Assembly (NCBI GenBank): GCA_017936665.1
Contig: JAGBFB010000037.1
Coordinates: 1 to 64,000, forward strand
DNA length: 64,000 nt
From: Spirochaetaceae bacterium
GTDB lineage: Bacteria; Spirochaetota; Spirochaetia; Treponematales; Treponemataceae
Direction: 5' to 3'
The first letter of the stretch is position 1, and each line of letters opens with the position of its first letter. This document shows positions 32,563-41,898 of this stretch, in pieces. Below the pieces are notes generated by a model. The model had not been told where the DNA came from. It searched no databases and was given only the letters and a program-made list of their open reading frames with translations. Made by a program: the position numbers and the translations under genes.

Positions 32563-35532
32563 TTATTTTGTATATTTGCAATGTGGGTAATTTGTACAAC
32601 CGATGAACCAATGATTATTTTTCCCTTTTCTTTTTACAAGAAATCCTCCACAAGAAGGGCATTTTTTGGGATTCAGTAAAATTGTTGCATCACGCAAAGT
32701 GTATCTACATTTTGGATAATTTGAACAACCAATAAAACATCTCCCCTCATGTTGAACTTTATAAAGATTTCCTGTTTTACATAAAGGACATTTTGTTTGT
32801 ACAGACTCTTCTGCTTTTTTAATCCCGACAAAACATACAGAATCAGATTCATTAAATTCCTTTAAGAAAATAGAAGGACTTTTATTGTCAGTCAAAATAA
32901 ATGTTCTGTTTTTTGTTCTTGTAATTGCAACATAAAATAGACGACGTTCTTCTGCAAATTTATAATTTTCTGCATTTGTAAGAACAAGGTCTAAAACTTT
33001 ATCATCTGCAATCTGATTCGGAAAACCTAGTTTGTCATTTTTAAAGTTAAGTAGAATTACGTTATCTGCTTCTAATCCCTTTGATTTGTGAACTGATAAA
33101 AAATCAATCTGTACTTCTGGCTTTGGAATATATTCAATACATTCCTTTCGATTTTTGTTGTAAAATTTAAACAAACCAGATTTTATTAATATTTCTTTTT
33201 CATAGTTTGTCCTACCCAGAAGTAATATTGATGAATCAATTCCAAATTCTGAAATTATCTTATCTACAGCAAATTGAATCGCTTTATAAGGTTCGTCATT
33301 GTAGCCCAAAAACACAAGTGGATAATTTAATTTTTTGTCTGAACGTAAATCTTTCTTTAATTGCAATGAATTTTGTAAAATAAATTTTGAAGCCTCATTA
33401 ATAAGTTGTTGCGAATTTCTATATGTCTTTTCAATTTTTAGGATTTTCGTATAACCGAAATATTTTTCAAAATCCGTGAAAAGAGAAATATCACTTCCTG
33501 CAAATCTGAAAATAGATTGCCAATCATCTCCAACACAAAAGAGTTTTGCATTTGATTTATCAACGATTGCTTTTAAAAAATTAAAACGTGATTTAGAAAT
33601 ATCTTGATATTCATCTACTATTACATATTTGTATGGTGAGATTTCACAGCCAGCCTCAATCTTTTCTGTTGCAAGATTTATCATATCCGAAAAATCAATA
33701 GAATTATTCAAAGCAAGGAAATTTTGATATTCTCGAAGAATGATTTTAATTATGTCCAAAAACAGTGAAGTACGCTCACGTAAAAATTCATTAGGTTCTG
33801 AGTTGCAATAATGATTTTTCAGAATTTCTATTTGGTCTATTTTGTAATTGTTTGACTTAAATAAATTGATGAATGTACAGCACAAATTCATAAACTCGGA
33901 AAAATACTTGTTACTTTTACTTGCATAAACTGTATTGAATACATCAGAAAAATCACGGGATTTTAATTCAACTCCATTTGCAAGTAATAATTCTTTCAGT
34001 TTTTTTAACAAGATACCTTCTGAACTGTAATATGAATATGTTTCAATAAGTTTCGTGTTATTCATTTCATGAAATTTACGTTTCCATTTGATGCCTTCTA
34101 AATACTTTTTCTCTTCAACAGGAGAAAGCCACGGAACTGTAAAAGCTTTTGAAATTCCAAAATGCTCAAGATAAATGTCATAGTCAGATAGATAAAAATC
34201 TGGTTTATAAGATTTTCGAGATTTATCTTCACTTTCAAACGGATAAAGCTTTTCGTATTCATAAACCACACCGTTCATAAAAAGAAAGTTTGCAATTTTT
34301 GTTTCTTCCAAACTTTTGACCTGTTCATTGTTTAATGTTTTATACGCCTTTGATTTTTCTATTTTTGTATCACGTATATATCGTTCTCTATCATACTTCG
34401 ATTTTAGAGTTTCAAGGTCGGCATTTTTTTCCTCTTCATATAATTCACCAAGAGAAGAGTGCTTTTCCATATCTTCAGGAATTTCAAGAAAGTATGCAAA
34501 ATATTCCGTAAGAGCTTTTATCAAGTCAGGATGATTCACAATTTTATTTTCAAAAAAGTTATGAACAAATTGTACAAGACTATTTTCATCTGCAACTTCT
34601 GGTCTTTTACCCTCTGCATTTCTTATAATTTCAAGTCCTAGTTTGTGAAATGTTGTAGCAGAAATAGGAATTGCTAATTTATTCTGAATTCGTTCTGTCA
34701 TTTCTTCGGCAGATTTTTTAGTAAAAGATATCAAAAGAATTTCACTAGGATTTACATTTTTTACTTCACAAAGATATTTTACTTTTGCTGAAATTGTAAG
34801 TGTTTTTCCACTTCCTGCACCAGCAAGAACTAATATTCTATCCTCATCATTTATAACAGCAGCCCTTTGTTGTTCGTCCAATGATTTTTCATCGATATTT
34901 GAAAACAAATAATCGTATTTTATAGATTCATTTAGTATGAACTGATTGTTTGATATCTGAAAATAATTGTTCAATGAACTATAAACCTTATTAAAATGTT
35001 CGATTTCAGAAAACTCTTCGTCTGTATTTTTAATATCAATATTTGTTAATTCTTGATATAATAGTTTCCATTTTTCTGTAAATGTATTCTCTAATGAGTG
35101 TGTAATGTACTTGTTTTTATATTCAAAAAGTTCAGTAAAGAAGCAAGAAATTTTTTTTGTAAATGCAAGTATAGTTTCTTTTCGCTTGAATTCTTTATTA
35201 AAATCCATAATCTCATTATGAATATTTAGAAATTTTTTTTTAAAATTATTAATTGTTTCCGATTTTTTCTTTATCAAATGCAGTTTAGATATTTCTAAAT
35301 ATAGAGAATTCCATCTTGAAATAAATAAACTTTCTGTATCTTCTGTAATGTATTGTTTTTTTAGTTCATAATATTCACTTAAAAATATTTTAATTTGTTT
35401 TTCAAAATAAATTATTTTATTGTTAAAATCATTTATAAATTTTTTTTTATATTTAGTGTAAAAAGATGATATCAATATAATAGTGATAATTACTACTATT
35501 GAAATAATAATTAGTAAAAATTGTGAAATCAT
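32563..35532 (-). CDS. UvrD/HelD-type superfamily 1 helicase with membrane anchor, PD-(D/E)XK insert and TopA-type zinc fingers
   Basis: The 989-residue protein opens with one hydrophobic helix (FLLIIISIVVIITIILISSFY) and a coiled-coil region to about residue 215. Helicase motifs follow: LAGAGSGKTLTI, VDEYQDIS, VGDDWQSIFRFAGSD, VHKSKGLEADNVILL and RRLFYVAITRTKN. Between motifs Ia and II lies a nuclease-like insert (YKPDFYLSDYDIYLEHFG... TKLIETYSY). The last 80 residues hold two four-Cys zinc fingers ending GCSNYPKC and GCTNYPHC. It probably unwinds and may trim DNA in repair or defence. The membrane helix is unusual for this class. Confidence 0.9.
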   Translation of the reverse strand: MISQFLLIIISIVVIITIILISSFYTKYKKKFINDFNNKIIYFEKQIKIFLSEYYELKKQYITEDTESLFISRWNSLYLEISKLHLIKKKSETINNFKKKFLNIHNEIMDFNKEFKRKETILAFTKKISCFFTELFEYKNKYITHSLENTFTEKWKLLYQELTNIDIKNTDEEFSEIEHFNKVYSSLNNYFQISNNQFILNESIKYDYLFSNIDEKSLDEQQRAAVINDEDRILVLAGAGSGKTLTISAKVKYLCEVKNVNPSEILLISFTKKSAEEMTERIQNKLAIPISATTFHKLGLEIIRNAEGKRPEVADENSLVQFVHNFFENKIVNHPDLIKALTEYFAYFLEIPEDMEKHSSLGELYEEEKNADLETLKSKYDRERYIRDTKIEKSKAYKTLNNEQVKSLEETKIANFLFMNGVVYEYEKLYPFESEDKSRKSYKPDFYLSDYDIYLEHFGISKAFTVPWLSPVEEKKYLEGIKWKRKFHEMNNTKLIETYSYYSSEGILLKKLKELLLANGVELKSRDFSDVFNTVYASKSNKYFSEFMNLCCTFINLFKSNNYKIDQIEILKNHYCNSEPNEFLRERTSLFLDIIKIILREYQNFLALNNSIDFSDMINLATEKIEAGCEISPYKYVIVDEYQDISKSRFNFLKAIVDKSNAKLFCVGDDWQSIFRFAGSDISLFTDFEKYFGYTKILKIEKTYRNSQQLINEASKFILQNSLQLKKDLRSDKKLNYPLVFLGYNDEPYKAIQFAVDKIISEFGIDSSILLLGRTNYEKEILIKSGLFKFYNKNRKECIEYIPKPEVQIDFLSVHKSKGLEADNVILLNFKNDKLGFPNQIADDKVLDLVLTNAENYKFAEERRLFYVAITRTKNRTFILTDNKSPSIFLKEFNESDSVCFVGIKKAEESVQTKCPLCKTGNLYKVQHEGRCFIGCSNYPKCRYTLRDATILLNPKKCPSCGGFLVKRKGKNNHWFIGCTNYPHCKYTK

Positions 35533-35542
35533 TATTTAACTT

Positions 35543-36133
35543 CTAAAACACAGAATCTTGTTCATCTTCAACAAGTTCAGTGTTTTTAAAATAGTAATAC
35601 AATACTAAAACCGCATCTTCCCAATGAAGAGGTTCATCATTTGTGACGCAGTCCAATACAACTGTAACTAAATCATCAGTAAGAATTGTTTTTTCTCCCC
35701 AAATGGCAGAAAGTTGTTGAGCTCCATTTTTTAAATTATTAAACCACCATTTATCTTGTTTCATATATTCTGATAAATTTGAATCAATTTTATTTATAAT
35801 TTTTGGCGTTCCATAAGTTTTAGAAATTCTATCTTTTACAATATTAAAAGCATTTTGAATTTCTGTGCCATAGTTGTTGCAAGTGATGTAATCTGAAAAA
35901 GCTCGAATTTGATATAATCCCGTTTTATTATTTACATATACTACATAATTTGTAAAAACTGGATGTTTTTTTACAGGGACTATTAAATAAGTATCATTTT
36001 CTATAAAAACAGGAGATTCTTCACATAACTCGGCAATTTTATCAATACTCATTCCCATTTTCAAACCAAATGGTGCTGCATAAATAAATAATGAGTTAAG
36101 TATAAGTGTAAATATTAAAAAAAAATTTTTCAT
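35543..36133 (-). CDS. Secreted protein of unknown function
   Basis: The 196-residue protein has signal peptide MKNFFLIFTLILNSLFIYAA. The mature part starts PFGLKMGMSIDKIAELCE, a pattern common to small periplasmic proteins that compare a modelled start position, then mixed alpha/beta sequence with DKWWFNNLKNGAQQLSAIWGEK. No catalytic motif. It lies 10 bases upstream of the helicase gene, so the two are likely co-transcribed. Confidence 0.7.
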   Translation of the reverse strand: MKNFFLIFTLILNSLFIYAAPFGLKMGMSIDKIAELCEESPVFIENDTYLIVPVKKHPVFTNYVVYVNNKTGLYQIRAFSDYITCNNYGTEIQNAFNIVKDRISKTYGTPKIINKIDSNLSEYMKQDKWWFNNLKNGAQQLSAIWGEKTILTDDLVTVVLDCVTNDEPLHWEDAVLVLYYYFKNTELVEDEQDSVF

Positions 36134-36300
36134 TTATTAACTCCTACAACTATTGACTACATTATATGTTGAAATTTCTTTATCGTCAACTTTTATTATT
36201 TAATGAAAATATAAACTTATATTACAAATTGAAAAAATTATAGAAAAATGTTGTATGTTCGTATAAAAAAATAGAAATTTATTTAAGAATGTAACTTTTT

Positions 36301-36684
36301 TTATTCTTTCAATAATTTTTCTGAAAGTTCTAAAATTCTTGGGGCGTATTTTTGTTTCATTTTATTTAAAACTAATTTGTTGGCTAAATAACCTGTTCCC
36401 ATAATTATTAATCCAAAAAAACTAACGATTATTCCTAAAATAAATTTATTAAAACTTAATACTAAACTTAATCCGGTGCCAAAAACTAAAACGCCAATAA
36501 TTCCAATAAAAATTGAAATGTAAGTAGATGTGTTTGAAACTTTTGCATCTATTTTTCTAAGTTCATCTAAATCTGATTCTTGCGTTTTAATATATTTATT
36601 TCTGATTTTTTCAACTTCTTCTTTATTGATAGAAGAATAATTGTAATTAAATGATTCTTTGTTTTCTTGCATTTTTTTCTCCAA
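36301..36684 (-). CDS. Two-helix membrane protein
   Basis: The 127-residue protein has an acidic N-terminal helix (NKEEVEKIRNKYIKTQESDLDELRKIDAKV), two membrane helices (STYISIFIGIIGVLVFGTGLSLVL and FILGIIVSFFGLIIMGTGYLA), then KMKQKYAPRILELSEKLLKE. A family with this layout exists in Firmicutes, of unknown role, sometimes mislabelled dihydropteridine reductase. It lies two bases after the histidine kinase gene, so it belongs to that operon and may be its target or partner. Confidence 0.72.
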   Translation of the reverse strand: MEKKMQENKESFNYNYSSINKEEVEKIRNKYIKTQESDLDELRKIDAKVSNTSTYISIFIGIIGVLVFGTGLSLVLSFNKFILGIIVSFFGLIIMGTGYLANKLVLNKMKQKYAPRILELSEKLLKE

Positions 36685-36686
36685 AA

Positions 36687-37748
36687 TTATTTTGTATTTA
36701 TTTTTATAATAAAAGTACTACCGACTCCAACTTCACTTTTAATTGCAATTTCGGCTCCAAGTACATCTATTATTCTTTTTACTAAAGCTAATCCTAAACC
36801 ATTACCTTGTTCTTTGTGGGAAGTATCACCTTGATAAAATTTTTCAAAAATATGTTTTCCCGTTTCATTAGAAATTCCACAGCCTGTGTCTTGAATATAA
36901 ATTGAAGCATAGGATTCATCTTTGTAACAAGAAATAAAAACTTTGCCATTAGGTTCTGTAAATTTTAATGCGTTAGAAATAATATTGTTACATACAATTT
37001 CTAGTAAGGTTTTATCTGTATTAATAAAAATATTTTCGTCTAAATTTACATCAAGTAAAATATTTTTTTCTTCCCAGATTTGTTCAAAAGTTAAAAGTGT
37101 TTGTCCTAGAAAATCTGCTAAATTAAATTTTGAATATTTAGGAAGAATTTTTTTATTTTCTAATTTATTTAATTTTAAAATATTTTCTACAAGACTATTT
37201 AATTTTGATATTGTATCTGAAATTATTTTACAGTAAGTGTTTCTTTCTTCAGAATTTAAATTTTCATTTTCTAAAAGATTTGCATAATTTTTTATAACTG
37301 TAAGTGGAGTTTTTAATTCATGAGAAACATTTGATAAAAAAGAATTTTGTAAATTTTCTAAATCACTAAATTGTTCAGAAATTTTATTTATATTTTCTAT
37401 TATGTATTCTAAATCACTATTTTTTTGAATTTTTGAATCAGTATAAATTTTATAAGTGTAATTTCCTTTGTTAATTTCATCAGTTGCATTTTTTATTAAA
37501 TCAATTTGTTTGTCAAAAAAATAATATTTAATAATCATTACTATGCAAGTAAAAATAAAACTTAAAATAAAAACATTCGAAAAAGTTCTTGGAGCTCTAG
37601 ATCTAATAAATTCTTCTGTCAAAGGGGAATCATATAAAAATAAAATAATACTACAAGTTAATATAAATGAAATTCCTATAAATATAAAAATATAGCTCAT
37701 TAGAGAAAATAAAAATTTTTGTTTTTTAAAATTATTATTTTTACTCAT
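36687..37748 (-). CDS. Sensor histidine kinase
   Basis: The 353-residue kinase has two membrane helices with a short periplasmic loop (residues 12-75) and a HAMP-like linker. The phospho-acceptor SHELKTPLTVIKNYANLLEN, N-box CNNIISNALKFT, G1 DTGCGIS and G2 GNGLGLALVKR are all intact. It overlaps the response regulator gene by eight bases. The small external loop suggests sensing in or near the membrane. Confidence 0.93.
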   Translation of the reverse strand: MSKNNNFKKQKFLFSLMSYIFIFIGISFILTCSIILFLYDSPLTEEFIRSRAPRTFSNVFILSFIFTCIVMIIKYYFFDKQIDLIKNATDEINKGNYTYKIYTDSKIQKNSDLEYIIENINKISEQFSDLENLQNSFLSNVSHELKTPLTVIKNYANLLENENLNSEERNTYCKIISDTISKLNSLVENILKLNKLENKKILPKYSKFNLADFLGQTLLTFEQIWEEKNILLDVNLDENIFINTDKTLLEIVCNNIISNALKFTEPNGKVFISCYKDESYASIYIQDTGCGISNETGKHIFEKFYQGDTSHKEQGNGLGLALVKRIIDVLGAEIAIKSEVGVGSTFIIKINTK

Positions 37749-38415
37749 TGATAATTGCCTTGTAACCTAATCCATGAACTGTTACAATTTCAAAACTATT
37801 ACATTCAGAAAGTTTTTCTCTTATTTTAGTGATATAAACATCAACAGTTCGTGTGCCAGAAAAACTGTCTGGATTCCAAAATTCATTCATAAGTTGAGTT
37901 CTTGAAAAAGTTTTTTTTGGAAATGATAACAACTTAAATACGATGTCAAATTCTCGTGTTGTAAAATTTACTGCTTCATCGTTTATGTATGCCATGTGTT
38001 CTTCTGCATCCATTGTAAAGTTTCCAACTACTAATTTTTTTTCTACGTTGATATTTGCACGACGCAAAATTGCATTTATTCGTAAAAGAAGTTCTTGTAA
38101 GTCGATTGGTTTTACAAGATAATCATCGATTCCACTTTCAAAACCTTTTTGTTTAGATAAAAAATCATCCTTTGCTGTCATAAAAATAATTGGAATGGTT
38201 TTATTTTGTGTTCTAACATTTTGTGCCAACTTATATCCATCAACTTTTGGCATCATAATGTCAGAGATAATTAAATCAAAATTATTTTTATACAAAACAT
38301 CAAAAGCCTCATCTCCGTTAAAACAAGAATGAGTTTCAAATCCTTTTTGATTTAAAAAAATACAAATTGATTTGTTTAAGTTTTCATCATCTTCAACAAC
38401 TAAAATTTTTATCAT
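37741..38415 (-). CDS. OmpR-family response regulator
   Basis: The 224-residue regulator has a receiver domain (ILVVEDDENLNK, DLIISDIMMPKVDG with the phosphorylated Asp, IFMTAKDD, YLVKPI) and a winged-helix C-terminal domain (TTREFDIVFKLLSFPKKTFSRTQLMNEFW... RTVDVYITKIREKL). It pairs with the overlapping histidine kinase. Targets are unknown; the two-helix membrane gene at the end of the operon is a candidate. Confidence 0.95.
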   Translation of the reverse strand: MIKILVVEDDENLNKSICIFLNQKGFETHSCFNGDEAFDVLYKNNFDLIISDIMMPKVDGYKLAQNVRTQNKTIPIIFMTAKDDFLSKQKGFESGIDDYLVKPIDLQELLLRINAILRRANINVEKKLVVGNFTMDAEEHMAYINDEAVNFTTREFDIVFKLLSFPKKTFSRTQLMNEFWNPDSFSGTRTVDVYITKIREKLSECNSFEIVTVHGLGYKAIINE

Positions 38416-38505
38416 AATATCACCATGAAGATTATATCATTTAATTTAATTCTTGTTGTTAAATATTTGTTAATTTTTTTGTCTTTATATGATATAATAA
38501 TGTTT

Positions 38506-39270
38506 ATGAAACAAATTATGCTAAAAAACTTTTTACTCATTGTAATTGTTATGCAAATTTTACCAATTTTTGCACAAAAAAAATATACTTCAGCGGATGG
38601 TTTTTATGGATATAATTTTTCTGAAGATTTTACACAAATGTCGAGTACAATTATAGATAGTGAAATTAGTATTGATAATTCTATTGAAAATCAAACAGAA
38701 ATTACGCATTTAAGAAAATCAATAATTCCTTTTTGGAAAATTGGAAGTATTGAATATATTTATTTTGAATCTGATTTTTACTTTATTTTACAAAACTTAG
38801 ATAAACAATTTATTTTTGTTAAAGAAGGAAAATGGACTGAATATTGGAAAAAAAATATAAAGCCTGGAATTTATGAAGCAACTTCTGAACAAAAAAACTT
38901 TTTATACAATTACGACGTTTTTAATTTATCTCAATTTAATTTTGACTGTTGGATTTCAAATTCACAAAATTCAACTACCAATGAATGCATTACAATTGAA
39001 ACAGATTCAAAATTTTCTTCATTTAGACTTGTAAATGGGTATATTGATTTTTTGAATCCTGAAAACTTTGAAAGTTACAGTAGAGTAAAAACTCTTAAAG
39101 CCTATGATGAAAATAATAACCATATTGGTACTTTTAATTTTAAAGATAATTGTTCAATTCAAAATTTTTATTTACAAAATGAAGTTTCATTTATTCGCTT
39201 CGAAATTACAGATACTTATTCTGGTTCATTATATGATGACGTTGCACTTACTGTCTTGCAATGTTACTAA
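38506..39270 (+). CDS. Secreted protein with C-terminal NADase-type glycan-binding domain
   Basis: From the ATG at 38506 the 254-residue protein has signal MKQIMLKNFLLIVIVMQILPIFAQ. Its last 90 residues (FSSFRLVNGYIDFLNPENFESYSRVKTLKAYDE... FIRFEITDTYSGSLYDDVALTVLQ) match the discoidin-like NADase-type glycan-binding domain common in spirochaetes. The middle is unassigned. A longer frame opens at 38425, but a TATAAT at 38493-38498 would start transcription at about 38505, suggesting the later start. It is divergent from the response regulator. Confidence 0.72.
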   Translation: MKQIMLKNFLLIVIVMQILPIFAQKKYTSADGFYGYNFSEDFTQMSSTIIDSEISIDNSIENQTEITHLRKSIIPFWKIGSIEYIYFESDFYFILQNLDKQFIFVKEGKWTEYWKKNIKPGIYEATSEQKNFLYNYDVFNLSQFNFDCWISNSQNSTTNECITIETDSKFSSFRLVNGYIDFLNPENFESYSRVKTLKAYDENNNHIGTFNFKDNCSIQNFYLQNEVSFIRFEITDTYSGSLYDDVALTVLQCY

Positions 39271-39283
39271 TTTTTTTTATCTG

Positions 39284-40471
39284 TTAGTAATCTTTAGGAC
39301 TTTTTGTTGAGATTTTTTCTTTTGGAACAATTTGGTCTCCTTTTACGATGTCAAATACGTGCCAAGTAAATCCTTCTTTGTTTGGTTTAATTTTGAAAGA
39401 AGTTTTATATTCGTTATCAAAGTAAACTCTAACCTGTGCTTGAGAATTTGAAAGTCTTTTGCTGGAATTTATCCCTGTGTTAGAACAATCGTGAACATAA
39501 TAACTGTATTTTTTATTTTCAGCAGGTTCTACGATAGTTATTGTTTCTGGTCCATAACTATTTACATCATCTCGGTCAAGTTCTAAGTTTCCTTCTTTTT
39601 TTACACTGAAAAAAACATGATTTTCGCCATCTACAACATGAGCATCTAAATCCCAAGGGAATTCGCCCCAATCAAGAATGATTTTTATTCGTTTAAAATC
39701 AACTGCTTTTGGAATAGAAATTTGTGGAGTAGAAGTAATTTCTCCTTTTGTTACAACAAAAACATCTTCTGTTTGTACATATTCATTACCTTTTTTTACT
39801 GAAATTGTAAATTCACCTTCTTGAATTTCATCTGGCAATAAAACTTGTCCAACCATGTTAGATTTCAAATTCCATGTGTCATCGATGTTTACGTCAGCAC
39901 TTGGAATTGGAACTCCTGAATCACTATCACGGATTGTAATAATTCTTTCTTTTGGTAGAGTTTCTTCAATTTTTTGTACTGGTTTTGCAGGAGAAGTAAC
40001 TTTCTTTTTTTGAGAATTTTGTACTTGAGTACGAAGTTTACTTAATTCAGTTTTTGTGCTTTGTAATTCATTTTGTGTTTTTTGTAATTTGTTTTTTACT
40101 GATTGCAACTCTTTTTGTAAAACTTCTAATTCTTCTGATGAAGAATTATTTAATTTTGTAGAACTTGTTTTTTCTTCTGATATGACAAAAGAAATTTCGT
40201 TTATATTTAATTGCTTAATAATTGGATGATTTAATAACAATTCTTTTTGAAAAATAGCTGCTTCTTTTGAGTGTAAAGTTTCTAAAGATAAAACTTTAAA
40301 TTCATTATTATATTCTTGTATAGTAACAGGAATTCCTTTTTGTGCTAATAGTTTTACATGATTTTCTGCTTTAGTGATATTATTAAAAGTTCCAAGACAT
40401 ATTTTATATTCTTGTGAAAACAAACTAATTGAAAGTAAAAATAAAAGTGATAAAATAAAATATTTTTTCAT
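39284..40471 (-). CDS. Periplasmic SPOR-like, coiled-coil, YfaP/DUF2135 protein
   Basis: The 395-residue protein has a signal peptide (MKKYFILSLLFLLSISLFSQ). Residues 22-90 look like a SPOR repeat (YKICLGTFNNITKAENHVKLLAQKGIPV), which binds denuded peptidoglycan. About 115-165 is a coiled coil (LEVLQKELQSVKNKLQKTQNELQSTKTELSKL), then comes a carboxypeptidase-regulatory-like beta domain. Last is a YfaP-type domain (LDWGEFPWDLDAHVVDGENHVFF... DRDDVNSYGPETITI). A cell-wall-associated role is likely. An in-frame ATG 18 bases upstream is less likely as start. Confidence 0.78.
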   Translation of the reverse strand: MKKYFILSLLFLLSISLFSQEYKICLGTFNNITKAENHVKLLAQKGIPVTIQEYNNEFKVLSLETLHSKEAAIFQKELLLNHPIIKQLNINEISFVISEEKTSSTKLNNSSSEELEVLQKELQSVKNKLQKTQNELQSTKTELSKLRTQVQNSQKKKVTSPAKPVQKIEETLPKERIITIRDSDSGVPIPSADVNIDDTWNLKSNMVGQVLLPDEIQEGEFTISVKKGNEYVQTEDVFVVTKGEITSTPQISIPKAVDFKRIKIILDWGEFPWDLDAHVVDGENHVFFSVKKEGNLELDRDDVNSYGPETITIVEPAENKKYSYYVHDCSNTGINSSKRLSNSQAQVRVYFDNEYKTSFKIKPNKEGFTWHVFDIVKGDQIVPKEKISTKSPKDY

Positions 40472-40568
40472 AGTAAAGGTCCAAATCATCCTAAAAATTT
40501 TACTTACTACAGTATAGAGTTTTTTTGTAATATCGTAAAGTATATCGATGTAATTTGTATAGAAGAAT

Positions 40569-41177
40569 TTAAACTATTTGTTTTTTGAAGATATAGGTTT
40601 TAAATAATTTATTTTCGTCATTGAATTTTGGGTAAATAGCTTCTTCAATTAACGTAAAATTATTTTTTATATACCATTGCCAATTACATTCACAATCTGT
40701 CCAAAGATATACGTTTTTATAGTTTTGATTTTTTAACCGATTGATAAGTTCTTTAAAAATTAAAGAGCCATATCCTTTTTGACAGCTAACAAAAAGAGAA
40801 AGTTTTATATCATCATCATTCATTAGGGAATGTACTTTTGAATCCATATATGAAAGATATTCTGCACATAGATTTATGCTTTGCTTTTTTTCTTTGCTTA
40901 AATTTTTTGTGTTTTCATCAATCCATTTATAAATATTGTTTTTATCAGATTTATTTTGAAAAAACATTGCTGAACATAATTTATCTTTTGGTAAAGCAAT
41001 TTGAAAAGTAAGATTATTTTCAAAGAAACTATTTTGTAAAATTAATTCAGTGTAAATTTTTCTAAAAGAATCTTCCCAAGTTGAAAAACTCCACATTGGT
41101 TTTACAAAATCTACAAGTTGAGAAAAATATTTTTTTTCAAAAGGAACAATATCAATTTTGATTATTTTACGAATCAT
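40569..41177 (-). CDS. GNAT-family acetyltransferase
   Basis: The 202-residue protein shows GNAT core elements late in the sequence: SLFVSCQKGYGSLIFKELINRLKNQNYKNVYLWTDCECNWQWYIKNNFTLIEE, with the acetyl-CoA loop QKGYGS and the final Tyr-containing helix-strand. The N-terminal half is divergent. The acceptor is unknown. It is monocistronic and divergent from the DUF1349 gene. Confidence 0.75.
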   Translation of the reverse strand: MIRKIIKIDIVPFEKKYFSQLVDFVKPMWSFSTWEDSFRKIYTELILQNSFFENNLTFQIALPKDKLCSAMFFQNKSDKNNIYKWIDENTKNLSKEKKQSINLCAEYLSYMDSKVHSLMNDDDIKLSLFVSCQKGYGSLIFKELINRLKNQNYKNVYLWTDCECNWQWYIKNNFTLIEEAIYPKFNDENKLFKTYIFKKQIV

Positions 41178-41268
41178 AATTTATCCATCTAAAAAAAATC
41201 TTTACTAATAGTTTAATATCATTATAATGAATAAATCAAGAAATTTTAAGTTTAAATAAGGCGATTTT

Positions 41269-41883
41269 ATGAATGACAAAATGAATTTTAGTAATTTTAA
41301 TTGGACTCGTGAACCAAAAAGTTTTTTGATAACTGCGGACAAAATCGAAATTATCACAAAACCACATACAGATTTGTGGCAAAGAACTTACTATCATTTT
41401 AGAAATGATAATGCTCCAGTTTTTCAGATTGAAACTGAAGAAAAATATTTTTCATTTACCGTAAAAACTGAGTTTGAATCCAAAACCCGATTTGACCAAT
41501 GTGGAATTGTAATGTACCTTGATTCTGAAAATTGGCTAAAAGGTTCTATCGAATACGAGAACGAAACTTTTCAGCATTTAGGAAGCGTTGTTACAAACAA
41601 TGGTTATTCAGATTGGGCAACAACAGAAATCCCAGCAAATGTAAAATCAATGTGGTATCGCTTTAGTCGCAGGCAAGATGATTATTGTATTGAATGTTCT
41701 AATGACGGAATTATTTTTAAACAAATGCGAATATGTCACATGTGGAAAGGTGGTGAAAAAATCCAATTTGGAATTTATGCTTGTAGTCCAGAAAATTCAT
41801 CATTCAAGGCAACTTTCACTAACATGGAAATTACTGAATGTAAATGGCTTGCTCACGACGGTCAAAAGCCAGATGAAAATTAA
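41269..41883 (+). CDS. DUF1349 (concanavalin-like) protein
   Basis: The 204-residue cytosolic protein has a jelly-roll-like pattern typical of DUF1349: WTREPKSFLITADKIEIITKPHTDLWQRTYYHFRNDNAP, then DQCGIVMYLDSENWLKGSIEY, SDWATTEIP, YRFSRRQDDYCIECSNDG and QFGIYACSPENSSFKATFTNMEI. Relatives are linked with carbohydrate metabolism, but no function is proven. No signal peptide. Confidence 0.88.
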   Translation: MNDKMNFSNFNWTREPKSFLITADKIEIITKPHTDLWQRTYYHFRNDNAPVFQIETEEKYFSFTVKTEFESKTRFDQCGIVMYLDSENWLKGSIEYENETFQHLGSVVTNNGYSDWATTEIPANVKSMWYRFSRRQDDYCIECSNDGIIFKQMRICHMWKGGEKIQFGIYACSPENSSFKATFTNMEITECKWLAHDGQKPDEN

Positions 41884-41898
41884 AATACACAAAAAAAT

